From Urechis unicinctus (taxonomy: Eukaryota > Annelida > Polychaeta > Xenopneusta > Urechidae), in contig CM067357.1 of the NCBI GenBank assembly GCA_034190875.2, forward strand, positions 14,554,442 through 14,618,441: a stretch of 64,000 bases of DNA, written 5' to 3'. The notes under the pieces are model-generated. The model saw nothing but the letters and a program-made list of their open reading frames with translations. It made no database searches and had not been told where the DNA came from. Shown piece after piece: positions 1 to 9,773 of the stretch (position 1 is the first letter of the stretch; each line of letters starts with the position of its first letter). Position numbers and translations under genes: made by a program.

Positions 1-2102
1 TACTGCATTTCTACGTTCTAACTTTCTCCGTCGATTGGGTTATCGCACATGTAGCGGAGATTACCTGTGCTCAGGCAATGTACAATATATTGATTTCAGG
101 ACTTAATCAGACAATGAACACTTTAAGCAAAGTCATCAATAGCTTTGAAACAAGTATTCGTTGGGCAACATGACGTGCCGTCCTCAGAAAAGGCTAAATC
201 TTGCAATAACATCTAATTGTACAAAAATAACATATCATTGTAAACATAAACTAAACATACGCCTCCCACAATGGTTTTCTGCAAACACTAAATATATCAT
301 ATCTTTATTAGAGCAGAAATACACACAGCTGATTTGATACCCATCAGGATGTTACAGCGAAAGGTAGATAACATAGATTTTCCCGCATCTTGATGCAAAA
401 TGCCTAATTGACTTTCATCCAGTAAAACAAGTGTGACAATCAATCAAGTTGCAAATCGGTAAGTAGGTTTAAACTACAATTATTCAAATTTTATAATCTT
501 ATTTTACCGAATCACTAACATATAAATGTGTGTATATCAGTATATAAACAATGATGCGATCGATCAAAGCAATCACCAATTAAGTGCATTCAGATGATGT
601 AATTCAGCTAAATACGCTGACGAGTTGCTGGGGTAATCGATGTTATTAAGACAAAATGCTTCTTTGGTCTATGCATCTGGTAAATGTACTGCAATATTTG
701 TGAGATAATAGTACGGGTTAAGTGAGCTCTGAGCTCATACCATTGAAACCCCAGATGTCAGGCTTCCGGCCGCCGAGTCACTAGATCTGTGTTTAACATA
801 TATCGACGCTCGGAAGTCTAGCGTCGGGAGCCAAGCGCCTGTTGCAGAAACAACCTGGCTAATAACACACAGACCAAATATCGTTTGCTCGCCATAATCA
901 TTAACAAGCATTAAATGTACGAGCACTTACTGTTATATAAAACAAAAAGCCTGACAGGATATTTTCATGTAATGAATCAGGTTGCTAAATATAGATTCAG
1001 TTTCATCTATCTATTGTGGTGCTAAATTAACACTGGGAAGGCCGCTGTGACATTGGTGTTTAATCCAGATACCATCATCAACAATGTGAATATTTGTTGA
1101 ACGGGAGTAGTCGATTAATCTCTTGCCCTGGCATAATATGCTTATTTAACAACCATTAAATCGTTGCTAGATAAACGTGCACGGAATAGACGCATACAAT
1201 TGATATATACGTAACAAAATGACAATAAAGCCCGAAGCATCTGTGAATCTACGTGTACGTCTTATAGCACAAGAGGATGGGTACGCAAGAGAGCATGTCC
1301 GTGGATGAGTCTATAATTGGGTTAGTGAGTAAGTAAGTGAGTGGATGAATGAATGAATGGGCGAGTGAGTGAGTAAATGATGGAATAAGTAAATGAGAAT
1401 GTCACCGAGAGAGCGAATGTGTAAGCTATTTAGGACGTGACCAAATGAGTGAATTAGTATGTGTCTAGGTGAGCAAATGAATAAGTTCGAGAGTGACTGG
1501 GAATAAAATGAGGTAATCAGTGCATGTGTTAGTGTGCTAATCTGATGTGGTGAGTGTGTCAGTCAGTGAGTGAGAGAGCATGTGTGTTGGTGAAATCGAG
1601 AATATCGACAAACCCGTGTAGCACTGGAAGGATTTGCAATTTTGCATAGCGACAATATATGTCACCATTACTTATACCATCACACCAATACTACTGAATA
1701 CTGAATTGGGGTAAAGAATGGTAATGGTAAGTTTAAGGTTTAACGGCACGTCGATACAATAGTGTCATATTGTGCCCAGCAAAGATGGGTTAATCTACGA
1801 CATTAGTGGATTTTAATTGTTTTGATTGGATTCAGTTGAAATCATGTCAAAGCTGAATTGAATTAATATCTGTAGAATAACCCTGTTTGTCTGATATATT
1901 CAATGATTGTTGAAGGATTTAGTGTGTCAAAGAGTTCTTTTACATCTCTCATATTGTAATATCTTTGCCGTATATGGCTCAAATCTACGCAAGTGTTTTA
2001 CAGTGAAAGGTTCATTGCAAGGTATGCACTGTGGGATGGCTTAATTTCTTAGCAGATATCCGTGCGTTTAGTAAATATGGCCTATTCGTGCACGAGCCAG
2101 TA
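1..2102. other. gene-free flank
   Basis: No reading frame here has recognisable protein similarity, and the longest one (735-926, minus) looks random in composition. Near 1722-1790 a short stretch (GGTTTAACGGCAC) resembles the head of the SINEs found at 24-27 kb and may be a SINE scrap. The stretch 1318-1640 is a degraded simple repeat, listed separately. Confidence 0.6.
1318..1640. repeat. degenerate GAGT/GAAT-rich simple repeat
   Basis: The stretch is dominated by imperfect GAGT, GAAT and GTGA tetranucleotides with many interruptions, which looks like an old decayed microsatellite. No gene is seen in it. Confidence 0.6.
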
Positions 2103-2368
2103 CTACTTCCTATCTCCTATTTTCACGCTTGCTATGTTCCCATTCCCCCCTATATTTGGTTGGATGGCAAGAAGTTTGTTGGCACAGCCCTCCCACAATT
2201 CTAGCCAACTATTTTTCAGGTGTTTGGTTATCTGACAACCGAGATCTGTAAAGGGGATCTTGGTCTCAGACACTGGCTCATGTAGGGCCCCTTTCACAGT
2301 CTTGTCGGCTCTTTCGTTGCCTGGGATACCTATGTGACTAGGTGCCCAGACAAACTGAACTTCCCCCC
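2103..2368 (-). mobile_element. LINE RNase H domain fragment
   Basis: The minus-strand frame contains VQFVWAPSHIGIPGNERAD, the signature of the ribonuclease H domain that follows reverse transcriptase in Jockey/I-type non-LTR retrotransposons. The catalytic-loop H (SHIG) and the NERAD aspartate are visible, and the domain continues into a typical LINE C-terminal extension. It begins abruptly at a run of G/C at 2366-2379, so only the 3' part of an ORF2 remains. It may be the same family as the reverse-transcriptase fragment at 25.3-25.7 kb. Presumed dead. Confidence 0.85.
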
Positions 2369-2689
2369 CCCCCCCCCAGCATGGATACACGAGTAAGATC
2401 ATCGAAAGTATCAACAACAATATGACAAGATAATGAATTGTTTTAAATTTTAAAAACGCACTTTGCTCGCATCAGGACAAAAAAAAGGGCATTGGTATAC
2501 TTTGATGCCTTCAGCCTTTATACTGTGTCAATGAGGGCTAGTGTTTTTTAACCATCACGTTTTTCTACCGTTCATATGTCAGACCCACCGCAAAAAGTTT
2601 AACATGGAAACAGATACTACGCTCTACGACACTTTTATATAGTAACATTTCAGACAAACATAAAGATGTCTTCATCACTATCGAATCAA

Positions 2690-2837
2690 TTAGTCCTCTT
2701 TTTGCGTCTTTCTGTCAAATTTGTATGGTCTTTCAACAATGTGTCCTCATATGTTATAAAAGACGGCTCCCTATATATATAAGCTTTCCACAAATGTCAC
2801 ATTAACGTGGTTTTTCACCAGTATGCGTTCTCATATG
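2690..2837 (-). pseudogene. decayed C2H2 zinc fingers left of the Polinton
   Basis: Read on the minus strand from 2837 downward the DNA encodes HMRTHTGEKPR, a stop, CDICGKL, then another HMRTH block with more stops. These are C2H2 linkers and half fingers. Together with the array on the other side of the Polinton (18635-19888) they form one interrupted zinc-finger gene. The in-frame stops show that this part has not been under selection recently, either before or since the insertion. Confidence 0.85.
2832..2837. other. Polinton target-site duplication, left copy
   Basis: CATATG lies directly before the first base of the left terminal inverted repeat. The same hexamer follows the right repeat at 18629-18634. 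Six-base duplications are the rule for Polinton/Maverick insertions. The hexamer encodes the His-Met of a zinc finger. Confidence 0.92.
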
Positions 2838-3197
2838 AGTAGTAGTCCTCGCACAGGATACTACGTAAAACTTTTGTATATGTTATACCAGAGCCCCCAT
2901 CATGGAGTTGCCCACCCCCAGGATCCCCCACGCGTTGACCACATGATCATGTGAGGTGTTTGGACTTGCGCCAGGTGGTGATGCTATGTGTCCACATGAT
3001 ATGATGTAATGCATTGTTAAGGTGAGTTGTTGAGTGTTTAAAGGTATTGAGTGGGGTTCTCTGGGAATAACAATGGGTTTAGTAAATATTGTAGTTGAAG
3101 GTATCTATTCAAATGATATACCCACGCCATTTGAGAATGGTGTAATCGTTTGGGATCACAATGAACTTGGGAAGACGTGTTTGAACATGTTAGTAAA
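2838..3197 (+). repeat. Polinton left terminal inverted repeat
   Basis: The stretch matches the reverse complement of 18279-18628 almost base for base, apart from one indel of about 10 bp near 2872-2890 and scattered substitutions. Similarity stops at the shared TTAGTAAA. A weak echo of the inner repeat (ATGATATGATGTAA) recurs at 3230-3245. Confidence 0.95.
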
Positions 3198-3262
3198 GAT
3201 GAAAGGGGTGGTGGTGTTGAAAGTGAACCATGTGATATGATGTAAGGCGTTGCTGAATGCTT

Positions 3263-3268
3263 TATAAA
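3263..3268 (+). promoter_or_regulatory. TATA box of the first rightward gene
   Basis: TATAAA lies just inside the left repeat and 32 bases before the ATG at 3300. The position suits a core promoter with a very short 5' leader. Predicted from sequence only. Confidence 0.45.
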
Positions 3269-3299
3269 GAGCTGGAAATCAGACCGTTTTTCAATCACT

Positions 3300-3672
3300 A
3301 TGGAGTCACCAATACCACTGAGCTCTCGCGTGACCATTCGCGTGTTGAAATGTAAGAATGGAGCTCCATATGTGAGGTTGGAGGTGGAGCGAGTGAGTAG
3401 AAAGCGTTTAATCCCGATTTTCGCCCTGTTATTTGGCCGCCTTGTAAGTGAGGCACCTCGTCTGAAAGATGCAAACAAAGTATATTTAGCGGGCGATCAG
3501 TACTTGGTGAAGCGTTATTTTCGCTGGTCGTCATTTGATTGGCGTTCAGCATTTCAGAGGGGAGGAACGAATACCTGGTGGTTGGCTAATCACAGAGGCA
3601 GAGTTTAATAAGCTATTGAGTGAAGACGTATTGCCCCAGATCTGTGAGGCTTTACAGCTACAGGATATATAA
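3300..3672 (+). pseudogene. first Polinton ORF, frameshifted; possibly PC4-like
   Basis: The ATG at 3300 opens a 102-codon frame rich in Arg and aromatic residues, with KVYLAGDQYLVKRYFRW near its middle. Its last codons look random. A different frame (about 3582-3672) encodes a plausible C-terminus containing LITEAEFNKLL and ending LQLQDI, so a single-base frameshift near 3580 is likely. The basic strand-rich N-terminus followed by a short helical end faintly recalls the single-stranded-DNA-binding PC4 fold, but I cannot confirm this from sequence alone. It is the first gene after the left repeat, with a TATA box 32 bases upstream. Confidence 0.6.
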
Positions 3673-3734
3673 CTGTGAGGTGACAAGTTTTGTGCATCTG
3701 CCCACTGGTTGACCAACAGGGGAAAGAAAAGAAA

Positions 3735-4457
3735 ATGGCGAAGACAACTGAAACGATGGTGATTCCAGTCTACACTCGCGACTTCTGTCAATTTTCGTTG
3801 ACCTTGTGGAATAAGGACAGAGTTATACTTCTAGACACGGATCGGAAATTACAGATAGATTTGGATTTGAGAGACTTTTTGTACGGTGGCTATGAGTTAT
3901 CAGCCATAACAGAGACCCTAAACGCGGTAGAAGCGGGGACTCATCAAGAACGGGAGGTTTCCATGGGAGTAGAAGTTTCTATTAGTGTTCAACACCCGTC
4001 CCCGCTGGTGATAATAAAACATGACCAGGTAAAACTGCGTTTAGATAGATTTGCTTGGCGCATGCTGGTTGCCAGTTGGGAGGAGTTGAATGATCGATTT
4101 GGAGCTACAAAACAACCCCAAGAGTTACTGGAGGAGTGTCTTAAAACTGTCTACGTGGATCATTTGGTAAACTTGGTGAACCTCGTGATTAAAGAAAATT
4201 GTCACGGTTGTCAAGTGGTCAATTCAAGTCAAGTACAGCATGATGTGTGTTTGATGATGGAACGGGAGGAGCAGGTGAAGCTGTATTTACCTGAGGCAAT
4301 GCTGCGTGTGAACGATCTGGAATTGATGGATATGTGGACGACATGTTTGGGTTTGTTTGTGCCTGCCCCTTCATGGACGGAAACCAGTCAATTCTTTTGC
4401 CCTGATTATAGACAATCTTGGTTGATATCTGTAAAAAATGAAATGAATGTCGTGTGA
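3735..4457 (+). CDS. Polinton-specific protein with Cys/His cluster
   Basis: The frame is open for 240 codons from an ATG in a good context (AAAATGG). An in-frame ATG at 3690 would add 15 residues but has a weaker context. The protein is acidic to neutral, and its middle is predicted helical (WRMLVASWEELNDRF). Its most distinctive part is CHGCQVVNSSQVQHDVCLM, a C-x2-C-x10-H-x2-C pattern that could bind zinc. I recall the same pattern in uncharacterised proteins of invertebrate and fish Polintons. No function is known. It is one of the few genes in this copy without a visible break. A TA microsatellite begins about 20 bases after the stop. Confidence 0.8.
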   Translation: MAKTTETMVIPVYTRDFCQFSLTLWNKDRVILLDTDRKLQIDLDLRDFLYGGYELSAITETLNAVEAGTHQEREVSMGVEVSISVQHPSPLVIIKHDQVKLRLDRFAWRMLVASWEELNDRFGATKQPQELLEECLKTVYVDHLVNLVNLVIKENCHGCQVVNSSQVQHDVCLMMEREEQVKLYLPEAMLRVNDLELMDMWTTCLGLFVPAPSWTETSQFFCPDYRQSWLISVKNEMNVV

Positions 4458-4472
4458 TTCACCAATTATAAA

Positions 4473-4595
<123 letters not shown>

Positions 4596-4840
4596 AACCT
4601 TCTGTTTTCTCTTAAGGCTTCTGTACGATATGTTGTGTAATATAAGGAATACAACGGTTGATTACCAGTATTGGTGGTGACATCAGCGCTACATGGTTTA
4701 TTAAAGCTAATGGAGACCTCTGATTGGTGCTTTTGATAAAAGAATGAACACGTGGGCGTTGACATCACCTCACTAGACCTTAAAAGTGGGGTAGCAGGTT
4801 GGGAGATGAACGAATCGTGAAGAAGTAAAGCAAAAAAAAA

Positions 4841-5143
4841 ATGAAGAGAAAAACGTCCGACCCATGGCGAGAAATGGTGTTTACAGTGATGGATTCTTAT
4901 CCTGATGGTATCGTCACTGAACTACAAACCGTATTGGAGAGAAAATACATTGATATGTTAAAAGTGATGGATGACTTTAAACAAGACCCAACGCATCAAC
5001 AGATCATAACAACACGACAACGTTTGTTTGAAGTTTATGGGGATTGGGCTAAAGCTACACGACATGCCCTATATCAGAAGAGATTTTTATTGGAAGGTCA
5101 AGTGCAGAAATTCAAACGTTTGGAGGCTGAAGAAGTCGAATAA
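4841..5143 (+). CDS. unknown Polinton ORF, helical, 100 aa
   Basis: The ATG follows an A9 run. The 100-residue product is almost entirely predicted helix, rich in Lys, Glu and Gln (ELQTVLERKYIDMLKVMDDF; then a second helix to the C-terminus), with no Cys pair or membrane segment. I do not recognise it. It is intact and sits in the element's early region with two other unknown ORFs, where Polintons often carry lineage-specific cargo. Its last codons overlap the first copy of an 83-bp duplicated regulatory block. Confidence 0.65.
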   Translation: MKRKTSDPWREMVFTVMDSYPDGIVTELQTVLERKYIDMLKVMDDFKQDPTHQQIITTRQRLFEVYGDWAKATRHALYQKRFLLEGQVQKFKRLEAEEVE

Positions 5144-5301
5144 TGGCCGGATCGTGTTAGGACCTGTTCGTCACGTGACTGATGACGTCATTATGTAACT
5201 TGTTTACTGAGTGAGGTATCGAATAATGACCGGCGCATGTTAGGACCTGTTCATCACGTGACTGATGACGTCATTCTTTAACTTGTTTGATAAATGCGGT
5301 A
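5136..5301 (+). promoter_or_regulatory. duplicated 83-bp block with E-box and CRE palindromes
   Basis: Two diverged tandem copies (5136-5218 and 5219-5301) each contain TCACGTGA (E-box/CLEAR-type, CACGTG at 5172-5177 and 5255-5260) followed five bases later by TGACGTCA (CRE, at 5183-5190 and 5266-5273). Both palindromes are perfect in both copies although the bases around them differ. The block ends about 40 bases before the ATG at 5343. It reads as a compact enhancer or promoter for bHLH-zip and CREB/ATF host factors. Function is inferred. Confidence 0.7.
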
Positions 5302-5342
5302 TCCTTACCAAATTCGATCTGTCACTTGGCTGATCATTGACC

Positions 5343-5675
5343 ATGACACAGGCACAAGTAAACTTGCAATGTCGCAACTGTGGTCGATTGGAAGTTGCTT
5401 TACAGTGGTGTAAAGAAGATTACGATGAAGTGAGACGTTTATGTCGTCAGGGCATGGATGAGGTTGCCGAATTGCGAGAACAATTGAATCGGACCAACAA
5501 AATTGATATGGATTCATTAGCCCTCAGAAAAATAGAAGCCTTGCGCGAGTATCGGGAAAGTTATTTACGTCAGCCTCGACCGGTAACTCTACTACCTGAC
5601 CCTAATAATGACCTGTCAGATGAGGATGTGATAGACATACCCATATCACGAGCGCCCGGCAGTATTGAACCATGA
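5343..5675 (+). CDS. unknown Polinton ORF with CxxC and coiled coil
   Basis: The ATG at 5343 (ACCATGA) opens 110 codons. The N-terminus has LQCRNCGRLE, a C-x2-C pair that could be half a zinc site. A charged helix of about 50 residues follows (YDEVRRLCRQGMDEVAELRE, then the repeat-like ALRKIEALREYRESYL), probably a coiled coil. The acidic tail contains DLSDEDVIDIPIS, which resembles a SUMO-interacting motif next to acidic residues (inference). I do not recognise a family. It is intact and lies directly downstream of the duplicated E-box/CRE block. Confidence 0.65.
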   Translation: MTQAQVNLQCRNCGRLEVALQWCKEDYDEVRRLCRQGMDEVAELREQLNRTNKIDMDSLALRKIEALREYRESYLRQPRPVTLLPDPNNDLSDEDVIDIPISRAPGSIEP

Positions 5676-5703
5676 AGAGTAGTAAATATAGTGGTTTCTT
5701 TTA

Positions 5704-5709
5704 AATAAA
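5704..5709 (+). terminator. polyadenylation signal AATAAA
   Basis: AATAAA lies 29 bases after the stop of the 5343 gene and about 100 bases before the ATPase start, in an A/T-rich spacer. It suggests that the genes are transcribed separately. Confidence 0.5.
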
Positions 5710-5754
5710 TATTATTATATAAATACATTGATTGTCGATTTTTAACCATATTCG

Positions 5755-5762
5755 TATATAAG
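5755..5762 (+). promoter_or_regulatory. TATA box before the packaging ATPase
   Basis: TATATAAG lies 49-56 bases upstream of the ATG at 5811 and just after the preceding polyadenylation signal. It is a plausible core promoter. Confidence 0.45.
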
Positions 5763-5810
5763 CGACCTGGTGTCAACACGTAACAAACAAACAAAATAAT
5801 AAATAAAATA

Positions 5811-6411
5811 ATGGATCCGAGATTTAAGCATCCCTTTACATGTGTTGTGGCTGGTCCAACCGGTTGTGGAAAAACCTATTTTGTCAGCCAGTTCATCAAA
5901 GATGTAAATCTACATATGGATCCCATCCCTGAACGCATCGTGTGGTGTTATGGTGAATGGCAAGCGTTTTATACCAAGTTCAAGCAAGTCGAATTGTTGA
6001 GGGTTTATCGTTTGATATCGATGGAAGTCGACCCACGCTATGATTATCGATGATTTGATGCATGAAACGGACCAGCGCATCACCAAACTTTTTACCAAAG
6101 GCAGTCACCATCGCAACATAAGCGTCATGTACCTGGTGCAGAATTTATTTGACAAAGGCAAAGATCATCGCACTATCAGTTTGAATGCCCAGTACCTCCT
6201 CGTATTTAAAAATCCTCGAGATGGAACGCAAATTACCAACTTGGCTCAACAAATGTACCCCGGTCGTGTCAAGTATGTTCAAGAGGCTTTTGTGGATGCT
6301 ACATGTGAACCACATGGTTATATATTGGTGGATCTGAAGCAAGACACACCAGAACATTTGCGCCTTCGCACCAATGTGCTACAATCACACCACATCTCGA
6401 ACAGAAAATAA
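5811..6411 (+). pseudogene. packaging ATPase (A32/FtsK-HerA type), frameshifted
   Basis: The product would pump genome into capsids, as in the Polinton/adintovirus and poxvirus A32 families. The first frame (5811-6053) carries the Walker A motif GPTGCGKT at about residues 15-22. The second frame (6040-6411) starts at the Walker B motif MIIDDLMHE and continues through VMYLVQNLF, the sensor-like strand, to the usual C-terminus. Total span is about 200 codons, normal for the family. The frames differ by one base, with the switch between about 6013 and 6040, so no single protein spans both motifs. Confidence 0.93.
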
Positions 6412-6417
6412 ATTATC

Positions 6418-6550
<133 letters not shown>

Positions 6551-6595
6551 TGACAAATCGACTCATACTTGTCATTTGATTTCTCAAGGGTTAAG

Positions 6596-6931
6596 ATGAC
6601 AGGTCGCTTACAAATACACGCTGATACATTGCGAGTAATGGCCAAGGCATAACCAGCCATAAACAAAGCTTTATTGAAAGCAGCGGACAAAGATCTGGTC
6701 AACTGTCTCTGTGAATGTGCCTTGAATGTCTTAAAAGGGAACGTTCCCTTAACACCGACTCAGAAACGTAAATTAACCCGACACAAACAAGGTCTGCGCA
6801 CCCTTACTACTCGAAAAACAGCCATTACGAAAAAGAGAAGTGTGTTACAAAAAGGTGGTTTCTTACCAGCGCTATTAGCACCTATTATCGGTCCACTATT
6901 GGGAACGTTGTTAGGTGGTATCGTGAAATAA
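6596..6931 (+). pseudogene. small basic-hydrophobic Polinton virion-type protein, one stop
   Basis: The ATG at 6596 starts the frame, which is interrupted by TAA at 6650-6652 and then runs open to the stop at 6929-6931. The downstream part has the family's three marks: [19 protein letters not shown], a Lys/Arg/Thr-rich middle, and a GGFLPALLAPIIGPLLG hydrophobic glycine-rich end. I recall this architecture in most Polintons and adintoviruses, where it has been compared with adenovirus core peptide X/mu. The premature stop, 18 codons in, truncates it unless a downstream start is used. Its stop codon shares one base with the next ATG (TAATG). Confidence 0.85.
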
Positions 6932-7678
6932 TGGCAAAGAAAATGATACTTGTGGATCCTCGTGTATTGAGTGCTTCACAATACGACCAAGAGCCCACGA
7001 CTTCGACCTTGTTGAATTTGGATGATGAGATGCGTCAAGTATTAAATCAGCGTGATAAGTCGGATGAGGATAAAGTTATAATGTACAACCAGATATTACA
7101 AAAGCATCGCAACTATTACCAACAGCATAAATCTCCACAACCACTACCACCACCACCACCACCACCACCACCACCACCACCACGTCCATCCAGATCTAAT
7201 GACACAACAACAGTCGAGGCTGCAGACCCACCCGGGGTGGTTAAGCAGATGTCTGAGATGATGAACGATCCTGTGATGGTGGAGGTTATCAAAAGCATTC
7301 CAGGGAAGTTCCAGGCTAAAGGACGCTTGTTAATGGACCGAATCCAACGCAATGGGATGGAATGACAGCGGAGAATTAGTCATTAAAGGGCAGGTGGTAA
7401 ATGGTAGCAACATGACTGATTTAGTCAATAATGTGTTACGGCGTCGTAAAAATTTCACTCCCCATGGTTGGCGAGAATTTGGTAGAGCCTTGCGTGACAC
7501 CAACGTACCACAAGATTGGGTGGGTCATCCAGATCGATGGTCGTGGATTCAACATGGGGAAGATCGAGTGCAGCGATTGATTGATCATAAAAGAACTCGA
7601 CCTGAACGTTTGGTGGCCAGAGGAAAAATACCAGCCAGAGGTGTAGCAGCTAACTCATGGACGAGGTTGGAAAACTAG
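6931..7678 (+). pseudogene. conserved Polinton protein with polyproline tract, frameshifted
   Basis: The first frame (6931-7365) begins MAKKMILVDPRVL and has an acidic helical segment (DEMRQVLNQRDKSDEDKV), a run of about 14 prolines near residues 72-85, and a helical end. The second frame (7352-7678) begins in the sequence WNDSGELVIKG and includes VLRRRKNFTPHGWREFGRALRDTNVPQDW. In other Polintons these two halves form one polypeptide of about 240-250 residues, so the overlap at 7352-7365 marks a frameshift. Function is unknown; position and conservation suggest a structural or assembly role. The last 22 bases overlap the integrase start. Confidence 0.8.
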
Positions 7679-8677
7679 ACAAGTTGTATTACGACCCACA
7701 ATTACCCAGTGCATTCGGGGGTGTACGTACCTTGTCAAAAGCTGCCAAGTTGAAACCATCCTCAGTAACATCGTGGTTATCTCAACAAGATGCGTACACA
7801 CTACATAAACCTATACGACAAAAATTTCTTAGACGTCGAGTGGTGGTAGGTGGTATGGACCATCAATGGCAAGCTGATCTAGTCGATGTGTCACGCTTGG
7901 CCAAACACAACCGGGGTCATACCTTTCTGTTGACATACCCTTGAAGACTAAGACAGGTGTTAGCCTAGTGACAGCCTTTGACCTGGTATTGAAACAAGGC
8001 CGAAAACCACAATGCTTGCAGACGGACAAAGGCACAGAATTTGTCAATCGCAAATTTCAGACGTGGTTGAAAGCCAACCACATTCATTTTTTCACAACAC
8101 ACAATGCGGAAACCAAAGCAAGTATAGCAGAAGGCTTAATCGTACGTTGAAAAGCAAAATGTGGCGTTATTTAACCAAACACAACACATTGGATTATCTA
8201 TCGGTGCTTCAGCAATTAGTCCGCGGATACAATCGGAGCTACCATCGAAGTATTAAACGCACCCCTGAGTCGGTCAAACTTACCAATGAAGAAGAGACTT
8301 GGTTGACGCTTTACGGCGAGTCTAAAGATACTAAACCACCTAAATTCAGCATAGGGGAAAGAGTCCGCATCAGTAAGGAACGGGGCAAGTTTAAAAAGGG
8401 GTATTTGCCCAATTGGAGTGAAGAATTGTTTACCATACATAAGGTTCACTCTGGTATACCCAATGTCTATACTCTCATGGACGATACCCAAACTGTATTG
8501 GCGGTTACGTTTTACGAAGCGGAAATTCAACGAGTAGGTGATAAAACCGTGTATCGTGTGAAGAAGGTGTTGAAAGAAAGAAGGCGTGAAGACGGCAAGC
8601 AATACTTTGTCAAGTGGTGGGGGTATCCAAGCAGTTTCAACAGTTGGGTCGATCGACTGGAAGTCTATAAAAACTGA
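7657..8677 (+). pseudogene. Polinton integrase with chromodomain, broken twice
   Basis: This is a retroviral-type DDE integrase. Three frames carry its parts. Frame one (7657-7944) has the N-terminal region and the first aspartate in WQADLVDV. Frame two (7941-8150) has the second aspartate in QTDKGTEF and the glutamate in IAEG. Frame three (to 8677) continues from LNRTLKSKMWRYL through the C-terminal domain to a chromodomain (YRVKKVLKERR, then YFVKWWGYP and NSWV). The first break also lacks about ten codons compared with the family, so it is a small deletion. The second is a one-base shift just after the catalytic glutamate. The chromodomain is typical of Polinton integrases and is thought to guide insertion to particular chromatin. 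Confidence 0.93.
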
Positions 8678-8946
8678 TGTTGCCGTCGATTCACCATCAT
8701 ACCATGGAAAGCCAGCGTGACAATCAGAGCGATCGGGTGTGGACAGTCTTTGGTCAATCCATACCCAAAGCAGAAATCGTGTTCTTTGCACAAATCATCA
8801 TCCTGTATACGGTCATAGTCGTCAGCATTTACAATTTATGGGCGGAAAAAGGGGACAGTAATTTATGGACGGCCTTACTCAGCAGTAGTTTAGGATACAT
8901 GCTACCTAACCCAACTCTCAAGCATAAAGTGACGTCGGTAGTATGA
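8677..8946 (+). CDS. small Polinton membrane protein
   Basis: The frame is intact at 89 codons; its ATG overlaps the integrase stop (TGATG). An internal ATG at 8704 in better context may be the true start, giving 80 residues from MESQRDNQSD. One strong membrane span is visible (IVFFAQIIILYTVIVVSIYN), followed by SNLWTALLSSSLGYMLPNP, a conserved block in homologues I recall from other Polintons. Possibly a virion membrane or exit factor; the role is unknown. Its stop overlaps the next start (ATGA at 8943). Confidence 0.8.
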   Translation: MLPSIHHHTMESQRDNQSDRVWTVFGQSIPKAEIVFFAQIIILYTVIVVSIYNLWAEKGDSNLWTALLSSSLGYMLPNPTLKHKVTSVV

Positions 8947-9772
8947 CATTCAACTTGACAATGCCGAGCAATAGCTCCTTGAGCTATCACCCAGAGAACA
9001 CGCTGACAAAATATATCACTCAGTTACCCAAGACCATCGATTTGGTTGGCGAATGGGAAGTGGGTTTGGCTGAGATACAGTACCCCCGTAGCTGGTATAA
9101 CATTGGTGCTAATGTGGGGGGTTGACTATTCTGAATAAAAACTTTCTGGAATACATTAATGACTTGGGGGTTATTACTTGTTTGTCTGATTATGAAGAAA
9201 TGTGTCAATTTGCTGACAGGGGTAAAATGGCACATCATATTTACACTGATATCAAGAAGGGGTATTATAATAGTCCACAAGCCTTGGTGGATACCCTGAA
9301 TCGCCGAATGACGGTTTTAGGGGAATCTAGAGTCCAATTTGGTTACAATCACCAAATACAGAAAGCTGTTATTCAATTGACTGATGATGTGATAGTGGTA
9401 TTGACTGAGAAATTGAGTCAGATCTTGGGTTTTGACCATACTACCCAAACGGCCTTGGAACAAGAAGGCGAGCATATTGTCGATCTGAACAGTGGTCTGT
9501 ATGGTTTATATGTCTACTGCAGTGCAGTACAACATCAAGTGGTAGGCGACACGATGGCCCCTCTGTTACGTATCATACCCCTTAAAGATGACTTCAAAGG
9601 TCTTATGGTGACCCAGACCTATGAACATATATTTTATTCTCCTGTAATGACCAAATCATTTTCCACTGTGGAAATCGATATAAGAGATGATACTGGCCAT
9701 CCCATACCATTTGAACGTGGTAAAGTGACACTGACGTTACATTTTAGGAAAGAGAGAGAAACTTTGTTTTGA
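8943..9772 (+). pseudogene. minor capsid (penton-type single jelly-roll), frameshifted
   Basis: The first frame (8943-9124) encodes the N-terminal strand segment with LPKTIDLVGEWEVGLAEIQYP, which is the family signature. After a G6 run at 9115-9120 the reading continues one base out of phase (9122-9772) to the end, FRKERETLF. Total length of about 275 codons fits Polinton penton proteins, which occupy capsid vertices. The homopolymer run is the likely site of a single-base slip. Confidence 0.88.
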
Positions 9773-9773
9773 T

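Noticed and set aside
3034..3240. Open frames inside the left terminal repeat
   Set aside because: The same text occurs in the right repeat (18260-18442); no start, domain or conservation beyond repeat identity.
7352..7365. Programmed ribosomal frameshift in the polyproline gene
   Set aside because: No clear slippery heptamer or downstream structure was evident, and five neighbouring genes also carry random frame changes, so decay is simpler.
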